A stretch of DNA of 64,000 nucleotides from Halomonas qaidamensis. Lineage in GTDB: Bacteria; Pseudomonadota; Gammaproteobacteria; Pseudomonadales; Halomonadaceae. The stretch lies in the NCBI RefSeq assembly GCF_025917315.1, contig NZ_CP080627.1, forward strand, positions 3,038,001 to 3,102,000, written 5' to 3'. The notes under the pieces were generated by a model. The model made no database searches. It had not been told where the DNA came from and worked only from the letters and a program-made list of their open reading frames with translations. Of the stretch, positions 9,889 through 19,103 are shown piece after piece; position 1 is the first letter of the stretch; the number at the start of each line of letters is the position of its first letter. The position numbers were made by a program, and so were the translations under genes.

Positions 9889-10629
9889 ATGCGTATTGCA
9901 ATAGTAGAAGATGAGAAGGTGGGTTCAGAGCGCATTGAAAAGGCGCTTTTGGATGGGTTTGCCGAACGAGGCATAGAAGCTAATATCTTCTCCTTTGAAA
10001 CCAGTAAAGCCTTCATACATACCGCCAGTCGTAACACGTTCGACTTGGTGGTGCTTGATTGGCACTTGCCTGATGGAACAGGCATCGCTCTGCTCAACTG
10101 GATGAAAACGTATCTGCAGATCCTTCCTGCCGTCATTATGGTTACCCTGAGGCAGGAGGAAGTAGATGTCATTCAGGCGTTGAATGCAGGTGCTGATGAC
10201 TTTATTAGCAAGCCTTTCAGACCCCGTGAGCTTGCTGCAAGAGCCTATGCTTCCACACGCCGCCACTCATTACGCACACCTAGCGTGGCGCAACAGCAAG
10301 CACTTGAATTTGGCCGTATTAAGCTGAATGCCAACCGTGAAACGGCGTATGTAGACGGTGAAGAAGTGACATTGACTCGGCAGGAATTTCGCTTGGCGTT
10401 CCTTCTACTCAACCAGCTTGGCAGTCCGCTTTCACGCTCTTACTTATATGAATATGTTTGGGGGAAAAGTGACCCGCCGGGCACACGCACGCTAGATGTC
10501 CACATACACCGGGTACGCAAAAAACTGAATCTAACTTCAGAGTTTGGCTGGAATCTTGTTTCGGTTTATGGATATGGCTACCGACTACAGGCGCTTGACG
10601 AAATGACTGAGGCAACCGTAAGCAAATAG
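9889..10629 (+). CDS. Orphan OmpR/PhoB-type two-component response regulator
   Basis: The 246-residue protein has an N-terminal receiver domain (about 1-120) with the acidic pair E7/D8, phospho-acceptor D57 in LVVLDWHLPDGTG, T86 and K108 in FISKPF. A C-terminal winged-helix DNA-binding domain follows (about 145-235, ending RKKLNL...GYGYRL). It should bind DNA as a phosphorylation-controlled transcription factor. No histidine kinase gene is adjacent. It is divergent from the giant adhesin across a 1.45-kb spacer, so adhesin control is a reasonable but untested guess. It ends at a bidirectional terminator shared with purC. Confidence 0.9.
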   Translation: MRIAIVEDEKVGSERIEKALLDGFAERGIEANIFSFETSKAFIHTASRNTFDLVVLDWHLPDGTGIALLNWMKTYLQILPAVIMVTLRQEEVDVIQALNAGADDFISKPFRPRELAARAYASTRRHSLRTPSVAQQQALEFGRIKLNANRETAYVDGEEVTLTRQEFRLAFLLLNQLGSPLSRSYLYEYVWGKSDPPGTRTLDVHIHRVRKKLNLTSEFGWNLVSVYGYGYRLQALDEMTEATVSK

Positions 10630-10680
10630 AGGGGCTATTGAGCTATTGAATTGAGGGCGAAAGCCATTACACAATAGCAA

Positions 10681-10718
10681 AAAACCCGCTTTGGAAATTG
10701 ATTTCCTAAGCGGGTTTT
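10681..10718. terminator. Bidirectional terminator between the regulator and purC
   Basis: A long inverted repeat (aaaacccgctt / aagcgggtttt, with an inner ggaaat/atttcc stem) has A-runs on one side and T-runs on the other. It can end both the plus-strand regulator transcript and the minus-strand purC transcript. Confidence 0.85.
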
Positions 10719-10755
10719 GCTGTTAAAGCCACTCAACCATGGGGGGCTATGCTAT

Positions 10756-11469
10756 TCAGTCAATATGAATACCAATGCGCCGAGCGACTTCCTCATAAGC
10801 CTCAATGACGCCTCCCAACCCTTGGCGGAAGCGGTCTTTATCAAGTTTCTCACGGGTGTTGGCATCCCATAGACGGCAACCATCCGGAGAGAATTCATCG
10901 CCGAGTACAACCTCGCCTTTAAAGATGCCAAACTCTAGCTTGTAATCGACAAGCAAAATATCACCTTCGGCAAATAGCTGCTTGAGGACATGGTTTACTT
11001 TAAAAGTGAGTGTCTTCATTTTTGCCAGTTGCTCTGGGGTTGCCCAACCAAAGGTTTCTGCTAGCGACTCATTAATCATTGGGTCGCCCTTTTCATCATT
11101 CTTTAAGAACAGCTCAAAGGTCGGAGGAGACAGTGCCATCCCCTCTTCAACGCCCAACCGTTTAACCAAACCGCCAGCCGCAATGTTGCGTACTACACAT
11201 TCAACAGGAATCATCTGCATATTTTTTACTAAGCTTTCGTTATCCGAAAGCTGTTTTTCAAAATGCGTAGGGATTCCCGCTTCTTGTAGACGTTGCATAA
11301 TGTATGCGTTAAAGATGTTGTTCACCTTGCCTTTACGGGCCAGTGACTCTTTCTTTTTGCCATCAAACGCGCTGGTATCATCACGAAAATGCAGTACCAA
11401 CAAATCTGGATCGTCGGTGGTATAAACAGATTTTGCTTTACCAGCATAGAGCTCTTGGCGCTTTTCCAT
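10756..11469 (-). CDS. purC: Phosphoribosylaminoimidazole-succinocarboxamide synthase (SAICAR synthetase)
   Basis: The 237-residue length is normal for bacterial PurC. The N-terminus [16 protein letters not shown] carries the family nucleotide-binding pattern, and [15 protein letters not shown] and LVDYKLEFG are conserved PurC motifs. It joins CAIR and aspartate with ATP in purine synthesis in the cytosol. A GGAG ribosome site precedes the ATG. It follows bamC and dapA on the same strand, a common gammaproteobacterial order. Confidence 0.97.
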   Translation of the reverse strand: MEKRQELYAGKAKSVYTTDDPDLLVLHFRDDTSAFDGKKKESLARKGKVNNIFNAYIMQRLQEAGIPTHFEKQLSDNESLVKNMQMIPVECVVRNIAAGGLVKRLGVEEGMALSPPTFELFLKNDEKGDPMINESLAETFGWATPEQLAKMKTLTFKVNHVLKQLFAEGDILLVDYKLEFGIFKGEVVLGDEFSPDGCRLWDANTREKLDKDRFRQGLGGVIEAYEEVARRIGIHID

Positions 11470-11500
11470 GGGGACTCCGAAAAGGTTACAAAATTAGACG

Positions 11501-12496
11501 TTAACGTAGATAGCCGGAGACACGCTCAAGCAGCTCGCGCTGATCATCAGCACTAAAGCTACGTTCACTGGCATTAATGGCGCGCAGAATCGTCTTATCA
11601 CCGTTAGGCTGAAGAGCAAGACGAATTTGCTGTGACATACGGCGTACATCGGGGCTAAAGACAATCTGCAGTGGATTACGTCCCCGCTCTGTCTCCGTCA
11701 TATACTCAACCAAAAACTCATAATTATCAGCGGAAGTTGCTAATAAGTCACGCTCGCCCTCTACACTAAAATCAAGTTCCAGATAATGATCAAGTTCCGC
11801 CCAAACACGATCTATCGGTTGAGGAATTACCACTTCCCAGTCGTCGCCTTGCTGTTGCAACTGAGGCGTTTGCTGTTCTGCAAGTCGTTGAGCTGTCCAA
11901 GAAGAAGCGCTAGCGGTGGCACTACGTGCACCTAGGTACTGTTCTAACGCGTCAAGACATGCTGCTACGCTTTGCCCTGATTGTTCGCAGCGTACCTCAC
12001 TGCTGCCCGACCTCAACGCACTCTGCAGCGTCAATGTGGCTTGCGAGGTCACTATAACGCCTTGGCTTGCATTACTTTGCTGTACACCTAGCTGGCGACT
12101 ACGCGCAAACGCTTCTAGCTGTGGCCAAACGGTTCCCGTGTCTGCCGCGACTACTAGCCATGTCTGGTTACCTACCTGACGACGCTCTACGAACTCTGGT
12201 TCTAAACCACTGCCAATCGCTAATGACGGAGGCGCAGAAATCTCAGCGGCCTGTTGAGGGCGCGTATCTTGTGCAGTAACTTGCGGCACAGGCATAGCAT
12301 CGCGGTAACGCTGGGTATTGCGCGTGTCAGGAAGTACTAGGGGGGGCGCTGGGGCGGCTTCAGTGTAGTCTAAATTGCGGTCATGGTAGTAACCATCGCG
12401 CGAGCATCCGGCAAGTACAACAGCTGTTGCGAGTGCCAGCGGTATCCATTTAAGCGCACGTTTTTCAAGCAAGCGTTTTTCAAGAACAGGGCGCAT
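11501..12496 (-). CDS. bamC: Outer-membrane assembly lipoprotein BamC
   Basis: The 331-residue protein has a basic N-terminus, a hydrophobic segment and a lipobox ending at C31 (VVLAGC). After it comes the BamC-type unstructured region (YYHDRNLDYTEA...PPLVLP) that binds BamD, then two helix-grip domains. It is a lipoprotein of the BAM beta-barrel insertion machine. The gene sits just downstream of dapA, as in E. coli. The N-terminus holds a small EKRLLEKR duplication before the membrane stretch, so an internal start is possible. Confidence 0.92.
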   Translation of the reverse strand: MRPVLEKRLLEKRALKWIPLALATAVVLAGCSRDGYYHDRNLDYTEAAPAPPLVLPDTRNTQRYRDAMPVPQVTAQDTRPQQAAEISAPPSLAIGSGLEPEFVERRQVGNQTWLVVAADTGTVWPQLEAFARSRQLGVQQSNASQGVIVTSQATLTLQSALRSGSSEVRCEQSGQSVAACLDALEQYLGARSATASASSWTAQRLAEQQTPQLQQQGDDWEVVIPQPIDRVWAELDHYLELDFSVEGERDLLATSADNYEFLVEYMTETERGRNPLQIVFSPDVRRMSQQIRLALQPNGDKTILRAINASERSFSADDQRELLERVSGYLR

Positions 12497-12575
12497 CGAG
12501 CCACCTTAACAGTCAACAGATCGAGTACCCGGTGAGTCAACAACGACCACCGGGTAACAGAGGGGTTGCGTCGAA

Positions 12576-13460
12576 TTACTCCTCTACGACGCCCGCCAAC
12601 TGCAGCGCTTCACTCACAGTGGCGTGGTACTTTTCAGACAACCAAGTTAACGGCAGACGAATCCCTGCGTCCATATACCCCATGCGATGCAGTGCCCACT
12701 TAACCGGGATTGGGTTCGCTTCGATGCCTAAATTAGTATGTAACGGCATCAAACGCGTATTAATTTGGTGTGCTTTGTCTGCATCACCGGCCACTGCTGC
12801 AGCACATAAATCATGCATTGCTTTAGGCGCTACGTTCGCAGTAACGGAAATATCACCGTGGCCACCCATCAACATAAAATCACAGGCAGTGGCATCGTCT
12901 CCGGAGTAGAGCATAAAATCGCTGCCCTTCAAGCGGGTAATTAGATCCTCGGCACGCTCAAGGTTCCCCGTCGCATCTTTCAAACCAATGATATTTTTCA
13001 CTTCTGCCAAGCGCACTACCGTTTCATTGTAGAGATCAGAGCAGGTACGACCAGGAACGTTGTACAGAATTACTGGAAGATTACTGCCTTCAGCAACGGC
13101 TTTAAAGTGTTGGTATAGCCCTTCTTGGGTCGGCTTATTGTAGTAAGGGCACACCGATAGGCAGTAGTCTGCGCCCACTTCACTGGCATAGCGTGCCAGC
13201 TCAACCGCCTCTGATGTGGCGTTAGCCCCGGTGCCGGCAATCACTGGAATTCGGCCATTCACCTCTTCTACCACGCTGCGAATCACATCGAAGTGCTCGG
13301 CAAATGACATGGTAGTAGGCTCGCCGGTGGTACCCGCTGCAACGATGGCATCAGTGCCATTATCGAGGTGGAAGTTCACCAGACGACGAAGCGCCTCCCA
13401 GTCGATGTCGCCATTGATCTTCATCGGCGTCGCCAGGGCGACAATGCTGCCTGTGATCAT
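12576..13460 (-). CDS. dapA: 4-hydroxy-tetrahydrodipicolinate synthase
   Basis: From the ATG at 13460 the protein is 294 residues and begins [12 protein letters not shown], matching the usual DapA length (292 in E. coli). An upstream GTG at 13475 is less likely because the strong GAGGA ribosome site overlaps it and is correctly spaced for the [12 protein letters not shown]133 in LYNVPGRT and Schiff-base K161 in IIGLKDATG are visible. It condenses pyruvate with aspartate semialdehyde in the lysine and diaminopimelate pathway. bamC and purC lie downstream. Confidence 0.96.
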   Translation of the reverse strand: MITGSIVALATPMKINGDIDWEALRRLVNFHLDNGTDAIVAAGTTGEPTTMSFAEHFDVIRSVVEEVNGRIPVIAGTGANATSEAVELARYASEVGADYCLSVCPYYNKPTQEGLYQHFKAVAEGSNLPVILYNVPGRTCSDLYNETVVRLAEVKNIIGLKDATGNLERAEDLITRLKGSDFMLYSGDDATACDFMLMGGHGDISVTANVAPKAMHDLCAAAVAGDADKAHQINTRLMPLHTNLGIEANPIPVKWALHRMGYMDAGIRLPLTWLSEKYHATVSEALQLAGVVEE

Positions 13461-13800
13461 CCGCTTGTTCCTCACCTACAAAATTATAAAATTACGCGGC
13501 AAACGATATTCGTTCAAAGAAATCGAGTAGCCACGACCATTAGCCTGGGTATCGCATGGGCATACATTGAGCATACATAGTGGGGCAATTCGACTAGCTG
13601 CCATTTTATGCCTTTCGCCTTCTGCTGTGCTCCAAGGGGTTCTACAAAAAACAAATGGTACTCAGGCGACTCGAACCTGTACAGCGCAAAGCACTGAGAG
13701 TTTTTATAGCCCTTCGCTATTAGGCGCTTATTCGCTTTGACATAAGCGCGTTACTTGCGTGTAATCAACTCACTATATTGTCCCATTAAAGGAGCTTTAC
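13461..13800. other. Intergenic region between dapA and bcp
   Basis: This 340-bp spacer separates divergent genes. The dapA ribosome site is at its left edge and a strong bcp promoter is at 13737-13765. A tRNA-like TTCGA...CCA string near 13660 is too short to be a tRNA end. Nothing else was recognised. Confidence 0.6.
13737..13765 (+). promoter_or_regulatory. Sigma-70 promoter of bcp
   Basis: A perfect -35 TTGACA (13737-13742), a 17-base spacer and -10 TGTAAT (13760-13765) lie about 35 bases before the bcp start. The leader then carries the AAAGGAG ribosome site. Confidence 0.75.
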
Positions 13801-14274
13801 ATGTCAGTGAGCCTTAACCAATTGGTACCTGACTTTTCCGCCTCGGCCACCGGTGATACAACGGTGACACTGTCTGAACTGCGCGGTAAACAGGTAGTTA
13901 TCTATTTTTACCCGAAAGCCAGTACACCCGGTTGTACTACCGAAGGTGGCGATTTCAGAGACCGCAAACCGCGTTTCGATGCTGCCAACACAGTCATTAT
14001 CGGCGTTTCTAGAGACGGTATCCGTGCTCAGGAGAACTTCAAGGCGAAACAAGAGTTCAATTTCGAGCTTATCTCCGATAAGGATGAAACTGTGTGCCAG
14101 CTTTTTGACGTTATCAAGCTCAAAAAAATGTACGGTAAAGAGCACCTTGGCATTGAGCGTAGCACCTTCCTGATTGACAGTGAGGGTAAGCTTGCTCAAG
14201 AGTGGCGTGGCGTTAAAGTTCCAGGGCACGTTGATGACGTATTGGCAGCCGCAGAAGCATTAAATGCCAGCTAA
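13801..14274 (+). CDS. bcp: Thioredoxin-dependent peroxiredoxin, Bcp/PrxQ family
   Basis: The 157-residue protein has the peroxidatic motif PKASTPGCTTEGGDFRD with C45. Bcp reduces hydroperoxides in the cytosol. In many members a resolving cysteine sits five residues later; here position 50 is Gly. The only other cysteine seen is C99 (ETVCQLFD), so it may act as a 1-Cys enzyme or resolve through C99 or another thiol. The gene is monocistronic, with a strong promoter and an AAAGGAG ribosome site. Confidence 0.94.
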   Translation: MSVSLNQLVPDFSASATGDTTVTLSELRGKQVVIYFYPKASTPGCTTEGGDFRDRKPRFDAANTVIIGVSRDGIRAQENFKAKQEFNFELISDKDETVCQLFDVIKLKKMYGKEHLGIERSTFLIDSEGKLAQEWRGVKVPGHVDDVLAAAEALNAS

Positions 14275-14362
14275 CAAGACCAAGACTGCCGTATCCCTTG
14301 TGGATGCCATCTCCGCTCGTTTCTCTTATCCGTTCACATGCATTACGAGTAGATAGCGCCTA

Positions 14363-15460
14363 TTAATGTTCAACCACTGGTAGCTGCTTTTTTCCTTCTC
14401 GTTCTTCAATCCCCCTTGGCCAAGCGTAAACCAATGCTTTTAGCAATGTAGCCAGGGGGATTGCAAAGAAAACGCCCCAAAACCCCCAAATACCGCCAAA
14501 AAACAGCACCGCGACAATAATTGAAACGGGATGGATATTATTCGTTTCTGAAAACAACACGGGTGCAAGCACATTCCCGTCAAGTGCTTGAATCACACCA
14601 TAGGCAATCAGCACATAAGCAAATTGCTCACTGATTCCAAAATGAAACCCTGCAACCGCCGCCACAGGAATAGTGACAACTGCCGCTCCAATGTAAGGCA
14701 CCAGCACAGAGAAACCCACAAGCACTGCTAATAACGCGGTATAAGGCAAGCCAAAGAAAGCGAAGGTAAAGAAAGAAACCGTACCAACAATAATAATTTC
14801 AATCGATTTGCCGCGTATGTAATTCGCAATTTGACGATCCATTTCATGCCAGATGCGGGTCAACAGCGTGCGCTTTTGTGGTAGCAGCGACAGCGTAAAA
14901 CCTACCAATGACTGGCGATCCTTGAGCATAAAGAATACCAGTATCGGCACTAACACGAGATAAATAATCAGCGACATAATGTTGCCAAGCGACGCCAGTG
15001 AAAGTGTTAATGCACGCTGCCCTAGCTGGCTGATTTCTCGGCTGGCAACGCCTATCCAGCTTTGCATTTGATCGGGGGTTATTAAATTTGGATAGCGCCC
15101 CTGTAGGTCGTCTAACCACCCCTGGCCACTAGCAAACATCCGGGGAGTTTCCTGAACAAGGCCAACAAGCTGATTCCAGATCAGTGGCATTAAGATAAAA
15201 GCAAGCGTCAATAACACGCTAACAAATGCTACAAACACAACAATAACCGCTAGCAAATGAGGCACCCCGCGCCGGGTCAGCGCACTCACTACCCCCTGCA
15301 GCAAAAACGCTAGCACAAGCGCAGTGAAAAACGGCGCTAGCATTCTGCCAAACCAAATAATGGCTGCAAATCCAGCTACTAACACAAGCAAAAGGATTAA
15401 CGCCTCTTCGTCTGAAAAGTAGCGTTCTACCCAACTTTTCAGAATGGTACGCACGGTCAT
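14363..15460 (-). CDS. perM: AI-2E family transporter / PerM-like permease
   Basis: The 365-residue protein is rich in hydrophobic helices. The family core is visible: a long inner loop between early helices, then YIRGKSIEIIIVGTVS, LVPYIGAAVVTIPV and the final ALDGNVLAPVLF and FFGGIWGFWGVFFAIPLA helices. Members are inner-membrane transporters of uncertain substrate; some export autoinducer-2 and others act in Na+/H+ antiport. Its ATG overlaps the tusA stop by four bases (ATGA), so the two are translationally coupled. Confidence 0.85.
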   Translation of the reverse strand: MTVRTILKSWVERYFSDEEALILLLVLVAGFAAIIWFGRMLAPFFTALVLAFLLQGVVSALTRRGVPHLLAVIVVFVAFVSVLLTLAFILMPLIWNQLVGLVQETPRMFASGQGWLDDLQGRYPNLITPDQMQSWIGVASREISQLGQRALTLSLASLGNIMSLIIYLVLVPILVFFMLKDRQSLVGFTLSLLPQKRTLLTRIWHEMDRQIANYIRGKSIEIIIVGTVSFFTFAFFGLPYTALLAVLVGFSVLVPYIGAAVVTIPVAAVAGFHFGISEQFAYVLIAYGVIQALDGNVLAPVLFSETNNIHPVSIIVAVLFFGGIWGFWGVFFAIPLATLLKALVYAWPRGIEEREGKKQLPVVEH

Positions 15461-15735
15461 GAGCGAGATATCCCTGCTTTGCGTATCCAGAAGTAGTAAA
15501 TATCGCCGCGTTGTTCGCGCCCTTCAAGCGTATGGTCGCTTAGCTCAGTAAATGATGCCATATCGCGCCATGAGCCAGCATCGGTTGACCTCACCTCTAG
15601 TCGTTGACCTGGGGCCAACCCAGCCAGTACCTGCTTGGCTTTTAATAGCGGTAGCGGGCAATGTAATCCGGTGGCATCTAACACGGTGTCTGGCTGAAGG
15701 CTATTAACTGGCCTAGAATCTGTTTGCTCGGACAT
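15457..15735 (-). CDS. tusA: TusA-family sulfur carrier protein
   Basis: The start at 15735 is chosen because AGGAGAGGGT precedes it and the resulting 92 residues fit the family (about 80). The longer frame to 15903 would overlap the divergent bepA start. VLDATGLHCPLPLLKAK holds the sulfur-carrying cysteine of the CPxP motif. TusA relays persulfide sulfur to tRNA thiolation and other acceptors. It overlaps perM by four bases. Confidence 0.9.
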   Translation of the reverse strand: MSEQTDSRPVNSLQPDTVLDATGLHCPLPLLKAKQVLAGLAPGQRLEVRSTDAGSWRDMASFTELSDHTLEGREQRGDIYYFWIRKAGISRS

Positions 15736-15901
15736 ACCCTCTCCTGAAAAATATTTGCTCGAATACGGTATTGTTACAACCACTATTTCTTTCAAATGCT
15801 CATTGAGAATTTGATTTAACGGCACTTCCCTGCCTGAATCAATGTCACACCGCTGTTTGCTGCGTATATTACTTGAACTCAGGAACACCAATGAGGATGC
15901 C

Positions 15902-17362
15902 ATGCCGCACCTTCGACTCGTACCTTTTCGCCGAACCTATGCACTGGCACTTATGCTGAGCATCGCCAGCGTTAGCTCGCCCAGCCTTGGCTTCGACGAT
16001 TATCAGCTCCCTAGCCTAGGCGGCGCTTCAACTTCTGTTAGCAACGAGGAGTATCGTCTAGGTCGCGCTTGGCTTCGTCAATTTCGTGCTCAGGCACCAC
16101 AATGGCAAGACCCTATCGTAAATGACTACCTAAATAGCCTAGTTGCACGCCTTGCTCCTCATAGTCAGCTTGGCAGCCTTCGCACAACGACCGTGATGGT
16201 TGATAACGGTTCTCTCAATGCTTTCGCAGTTCCTGGCGGGGTCATAGGCATCAATTCTGGATTATTCGCCTTTGCTGAAGATGAGGGAGCCTTTGTGTCG
16301 GTTATCGCCCATGAGCTAGGCCATCTGTCTCAGCGACACTACGCCAGGGGCAGTGCACGAGCAGAGCAAACGCAGCTACCCGCGATGGCCGCTATGCTTG
16401 CAGGCATGCTCATTGCCGCTAGCGGTGGCGGTGATGCAGGCATGGCCGCTGCCATGGGTTCTCAAGCGGCGCTAATTCAAGATCAATTGTCTTATTCACG
16501 ACGTTTTGAACAAGAAGCTGACCGTATTGGTCTGCAGGCAATGGCAAGTGCCGGTTACAACCCAGATGCGATGGTACGAATGTTTGGTGCTATGCAGCGA
16601 ATGGCACGGCTCCAGGGCGGCACCCCACCAGAATTCTTACTTACCCACCCAGTGAGCGATAGCCGGCTAAGCGATGCTCAGGCACGCGCATCACAGCTAA
16701 CAATTGCCGACACTTATACTAGTGACACGTTATACGACATGATGCGCGCTCGCGCACTTTTGAGCATTTACCACAACACATCGCAACAAGCTGCATCACG
16801 CCTTGCCCAAGAAAATGGTGAAGAGCAAGCGCAGCGCTATTTATCGGCGCTAATCGCAGCTCGAAACGGCCAAACTGACAACGCGCTGCAAACTATCGAT
16901 CAACTGGCCCGTGAATTACCCGACTACGGTATGCTACCTGCCTCTGCCGCTACAGTTGCGTTAGAAGCCCAACGCTATGAGGAAGCTATTACGCGTAGCC
17001 AGCGTCTACTGCGAATCATGCCCAATTACTTACCGGCGCAATTGGTGTTAGCCGAAGCTCAGCTGCAGCGCGACCCACAGGCTGCTTATGAATTGCTACG
17101 TGATATTACTGCGCAGCACCCTGAAAGCCCCCAGGGATTCAACCTACTTGCCGAAGCAGCGGGACGAAGTGGTTATAACGGTTGGGGTCACTTAGCACGA
17201 GCAGAGCACTTACAGCTAACCGGTAGAGTTGACCGCGGTATTCGCCAGTTAAATATCGCTAAAGATGCCGCACAGCAAGAGAACGATCAGCAGGTATTAG
17301 CGCGTATTGAACAACGCAGGGAAGCGTTCATTGACTATCGCGAGGCATTAGACAAGTTTTGA
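15902..17362 (+). CDS. bepA: Periplasmic M48 metalloprotease/chaperone BepA (YfgC)
   Basis: The start at 15902 follows a GAGGA site and gives 486 residues (487 in E. coli); the ATG 60 bases upstream would add a non-signal extension. A signal peptide (about 1-30) is followed by the zinc motif HELGH at 137-141 and the second motif FEQEADRIG around 202-210. A TPR-rich C-terminus starts at about residue 290. BepA helps LptD and BAM substrates fold or degrades failed ones. It is divergent from tusA-perM. Confidence 0.94.
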   Translation: MPHLRLVPFRRTYALALMLSIASVSSPSLGFDDYQLPSLGGASTSVSNEEYRLGRAWLRQFRAQAPQWQDPIVNDYLNSLVARLAPHSQLGSLRTTTVMVDNGSLNAFAVPGGVIGINSGLFAFAEDEGAFVSVIAHELGHLSQRHYARGSARAEQTQLPAMAAMLAGMLIAASGGGDAGMAAAMGSQAALIQDQLSYSRRFEQEADRIGLQAMASAGYNPDAMVRMFGAMQRMARLQGGTPPEFLLTHPVSDSRLSDAQARASQLTIADTYTSDTLYDMMRARALLSIYHNTSQQAASRLAQENGEEQAQRYLSALIAARNGQTDNALQTIDQLARELPDYGMLPASAATVALEAQRYEEAITRSQRLLRIMPNYLPAQLVLAEAQLQRDPQAAYELLRDITAQHPESPQGFNLLAEAAGRSGYNGWGHLARAEHLQLTGRVDRGIRQLNIAKDAAQQENDQQVLARIEQRREAFIDYREALDKF

Positions 17363-17370
17363 CATTTCTA

Positions 17371-17402
17371 AAAAAAGCCCGAATGCCTATCGCATTCGGG
17401 CT
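17371..17402 (-). terminator. Terminator of nadA
   Basis: A perfect 11-bp stem (agcccgaatgc / gcattcgggct) with a 5-base loop is followed on the minus strand by a T-run. It lies just past the nadA stop and also between nadA and the convergent bepA. Confidence 0.9.
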
Positions 17403-17435
17403 GTACCCTTCGAGCTATCATAGTGAGTTTATACG

Positions 17436-18476
17436 TTAGGCATTGAAACTCAGCATTCGCTCTAGTGGTTTTAACGCCTGCAGCCGCAGCGTGTCATCAA
17501 CAAAAATTTCGCCACTACCGTCGCGCAGCGCTCCCGCGAGGTTATCCAGAGCATTCATCGCCATCCATGGGCAGTGGGCACAGCTACGGCAGGTTGCACC
17601 GTTGCCCGCTGTGGGCGCCTCAAACAGGGTTTTATCGGGCACGGCCTGCTGCATTTTAAAGAAAATGCCGCGGTCAGTGGCAACAATTAATTTGTCATTA
17701 GTTAGCGTTTGCGCAGCCTTAATCAGTTGCGAAGTAGAGCCTGCCACGTCAGCCAAAGCAACGACTGCATCCGGTGACTCAGGGTGCACCAGCACCGCAG
17801 CTTCCGGATAAAGGCGCTTGAGATCTTCAATACCTTTCGCTTTGAACTCCTCGTGAACGATACAAGCACCATCCCACATCAGCATATCTGCGCCGGTTTT
17901 TTTCTGAATATAACCGCCTAAATGCTTATCCGGTGCCCACAGTATTTTTTCCCCTTTCGCTTGAAGGTGCTCAATAACTTCAACCGCAATTGAGGAGGTA
18001 ACAACCCAATCAGCACGGGCTTTCACGGCGGCAGAGGTATTGGCGTATACCACCACGGTACGGTCAGGATGCGCATCACAAAAAGCACTGAATTCATCGG
18101 CAGGACAGCCAATATCCAGCGAACAGGTCGCTTCCAGAGTAGGCATTAAAACGCGTTTTTCTGGCGATAGAATTTTCGCCGTTTCTCCCATGAAGCGCAC
18201 ACCTGCAACGACCAGCGTTGTCGCATCATGTCGTGCACCAAAGCGTGCCATTTCAAGAGAGTCTGCAACACAGCCACCCGTCTCTTCAGCCAACTGTTGA
18301 ATGGCATCATCGGTATAGTAATGAGCGACAAGCACTGCATTGTTTGCGTTGAGTAGTTGCTTGATTTCAGCCACCCGTGCCTCATCTTCCGCAGGAATAC
18401 GGGTGGGGCAATATGGGCTGGGGAGCGGAGCGCTAAGCTCAGCTTGAGTAGTCATAATAGTCATCGTGTCTACCAC
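17436..18476 (-). CDS. nadA: Quinolinate synthase
   Basis: Up to 346 residues, close to the normal NadA length. The three cysteine sites for the [4Fe-4S] cluster are visible: [11 protein letters not shown] (C118), [10 protein letters not shown] and [13 protein letters not shown]. It condenses iminoaspartate with dihydroxyacetone phosphate to quinolinate for NAD synthesis. The start is uncertain: 18476 is GTG, with in-frame ATGs at 18464 and 18455, and no clear ribosome site decides. It is monocistronic with its own terminator. Confidence 0.95.
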   Translation of the reverse strand: MVDTMTIMTTQAELSAPLPSPYCPTRIPAEDEARVAEIKQLLNANNAVLVAHYYTDDAIQQLAEETGGCVADSLEMARFGARHDATTLVVAGVRFMGETAKILSPEKRVLMPTLEATCSLDIGCPADEFSAFCDAHPDRTVVVYANTSAAVKARADWVVTSSIAVEVIEHLQAKGEKILWAPDKHLGGYIQKKTGADMLMWDGACIVHEEFKAKGIEDLKRLYPEAAVLVHPESPDAVVALADVAGSTSQLIKAAQTLTNDKLIVATDRGIFFKMQQAVPDKTLFEAPTAGNGATCRSCAHCPWMAMNALDNLAGALRDGSGEIFVDDTLRLQALKPLERMLSFNA

Positions 18477-18710
18477 TGTGACGAACAGGGAATCCCCCTG
18501 TTAAACACCGGTCACGGCGTGTGCACTTTGCAAACGCCGCACTCGATGCGATAAGCCGCTGCGTCTTTCGCGGGGACTCATCGCTCTGCCCACCATAAGT
18601 GGACAGCGCTACCATGACATCATTGGTAGCTATAACTAGGACTATTGTGGTGTTAAATCGTTGCCCGCTGCAAGCATAAAGTGTGCGTTAGTTGGCTTCA
18701 TCACCAAATA

Positions 18711-18746
18711 GCAAAACGCCCCTGGCAGCAAGCTACCAAGGGCGTT
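18711..18746 (-). terminator. Terminator after the tRNA-Lys pair
   Basis: The inverted repeat aacgccc/gggcgtt with an inner ggtagc/gctgcc-type stem is followed on the minus strand by TTTTGC. It lies six bases past the second tRNA-Lys gene and should end the tRNA transcript. Confidence 0.75.
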
Positions 18747-18751
18747 AAATT

Positions 18752-18827
18752 TGGTGGGTCGTGTAGGATTCGAACCTACGACCAATTGATTAAAAGTCAA
18801 CTGCTCTACCAACTGAGCTAACGACCC
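18752..18827 (-). tRNA. tRNA-Lys (anticodon UUU), distal copy
   Basis: The 76-base gene reads GGGTCGTTAGCTCAGTTGG at its 5' end, has CTTTTAA around the UUU anticodon, a GGTTCGAATCC T-arm, and an encoded CCA. The acceptor stem GGGTCGT pairs with ACGACCC. It appears identical to the copy at 18910-18985. Confidence 0.97.
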
Positions 18828-18909
18828 AAATATTGCTATGCACCTAGTTAACAACTTATTACAAGCAACTTGGCGCTAAGTTTCCGCTTAAGCGGTAATT
18901 CTGTTCAAG

Positions 18910-18985
18910 TGGTGGGTCGTGTAGGATTCGAACCTACGACCAATTGATTAAAAGTCAACTGCTCTACCAACTGAGCTAACGACCC
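18910..18985 (-). tRNA. tRNA-Lys (anticodon UUU), promoter-proximal copy
   Basis: Same sequence and features as the copy 82 bases downstream, including encoded CCA. The pair forms a two-gene tRNA unit with a promoter at 19002-19030 and a terminator at 18711. Confidence 0.97.
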
Positions 18986-19001
18986 CCTCGAACGGATGCA
19001 T

Positions 19002-19030
19002 ATAGTACGGATAGAGCTTGCTAATAGCAA
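19002..19030 (-). promoter_or_regulatory. Promoter of the tRNA-Lys pair
   Basis: On the minus strand, TTGCTA and TACTAT are spaced by 17 bases, with the -10 about 17 bases before the mature tRNA 5' end. The -35 lies in the perfect inverted repeat GCTTGCTA-A-TAGCAAGC (plus strand 19016-19032). Confidence 0.6.
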
Positions 19031-19103
19031 GCCTTTTTTACCTTTTACCAATACACATCCGTCAAAAACACTTCTTCGAACTACTACCAACCATACTTAA
19101 TTA

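Noticed and set aside
13655..13680. TTCGAGTC...CCA string resembling a tRNA T-arm and 3' end (minus strand)
   Set aside because: From TTCGA to CCA is 20 bases rather than the usual 23, the T-stem does not pair over five bases, and no anticodon arm or acceptor partner is found.
15736..15903. N-terminal extension of tusA
   Set aside because: It would more than half again lengthen a small carrier protein, has no family pattern and overlaps the bepA start; the ATG at 15735 has an AGGAGAGG site.
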